From CAZLYK01 sp964563495 (GTDB lineage: Bacteria; Acidobacteriota; Blastocatellia; RBC074), in NCBI GenBank assembly GCA_964563495.1, contig CAZLYK010000035.1:1-45263 (forward strand): a stretch of 45,263 nt of DNA, read 5' to 3'. The notes beneath the pieces are model-generated. The model had not been told where the DNA came from and ran no database searches. It saw nothing but the letters and a program-made list of their open reading frames with translations. How positions within the stretch are numbered: position 1 is the stretch's first letter; every line of letters begins with the position of its first letter. This document shows positions 45,241 through 45,263 of the stretch, in pieces. Position numbers and translations under genes: made by a program.

Positions 45241-45263
45241 GGAAGAAGAAGAGACGGGGCGAC
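45241..45263. repeat. Low-complexity repeat at right edge
   Basis: GGAAGAAGAAGAGACGGGGC followed by GAC is the reverse complement of the type of sequence found at bases 9-50. The two edges carry the same repeat family in opposite orientation. Confidence 0.7.

Overview
The window reads as bacterial chromosomal DNA of moderately high GC. The best guess is Acidobacteriota, possibly Blastocatellia. The main pointer is a 1,341-residue secreted protein that opens with the TIGR03437-type domain common in that phylum and continues with IPT/TIG modules. A tandem DUF3108 protein and an ABC permease fused to an M1 peptidase fit but are not decisive. Both window edges fall in the same 8-bp-unit low-complexity repeat in opposite orientation, so this may be a whole contig broken at repeats. 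No rRNA, tRNA, CRISPR array, prophage or transposase gene was recognised.

Layout. 83-2295: a SPOR protein and lnt. 2425-5434: a small unknown protein, an OB-fold lipoprotein, thiE and a GlcD-like oxidase. 5524-13152: a pyrimidine cluster in two divergent halves, pyrR-pyrB-pyrC on minus and pyrK-Nudix-pyrD, an M23 peptidase and pyrF on plus. 13267-19356: a two-domain DUF3108 protein, then an ABC ATPase with the permease/M1 aminopeptidase fusion. 19699-28117: an FTR1 iron permease, a DnaJ-like membrane protein coupled to a gluzincin peptidase, the giant IPT/TIG protein and thiG. 28217-37563: a phosphodiesterase-type enzyme, then a minus-strand run of zinc-ribbon/SPOR protein, membrane-anchored amidase, actin-like ATPase, histidine kinase and NtrC-type regulator. 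38099-41765: rplU-rpmA-obg-nadD-rsfS-rlmH-dksA-like behind a near-consensus sigma70-type promoter. 41859-45235: a rhodanese whose active-site loop contains an in-frame TGA, kdgK, eda, and an LD-carboxypeptidase on the other strand.

Three things stand out. (1) The rhodanese ORF is interrupted by TGA exactly in its catalytic loop. The frame stays rhodanese-like afterwards, and a SECIS-like hairpin with a G in its apical loop lies downstream, so a selenocysteine protein is the leading reading. (2) A family of long inverted repeats with outer sequence AATAGACAGGAT sits directly at gene 3' ends: five of six convergent junctions carry one, and several genes take their stop codon from it. Arms differ between copies but match within a copy. 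(3) The SPOR/amidase/actin-like/two-component run looks like an uncharacterised envelope or division module.

Functionally the window is mostly housekeeping (UMP synthesis, thiamine, ribosome assembly, NAD, Entner-Doudoroff lower branch) mixed with cell-envelope genes.
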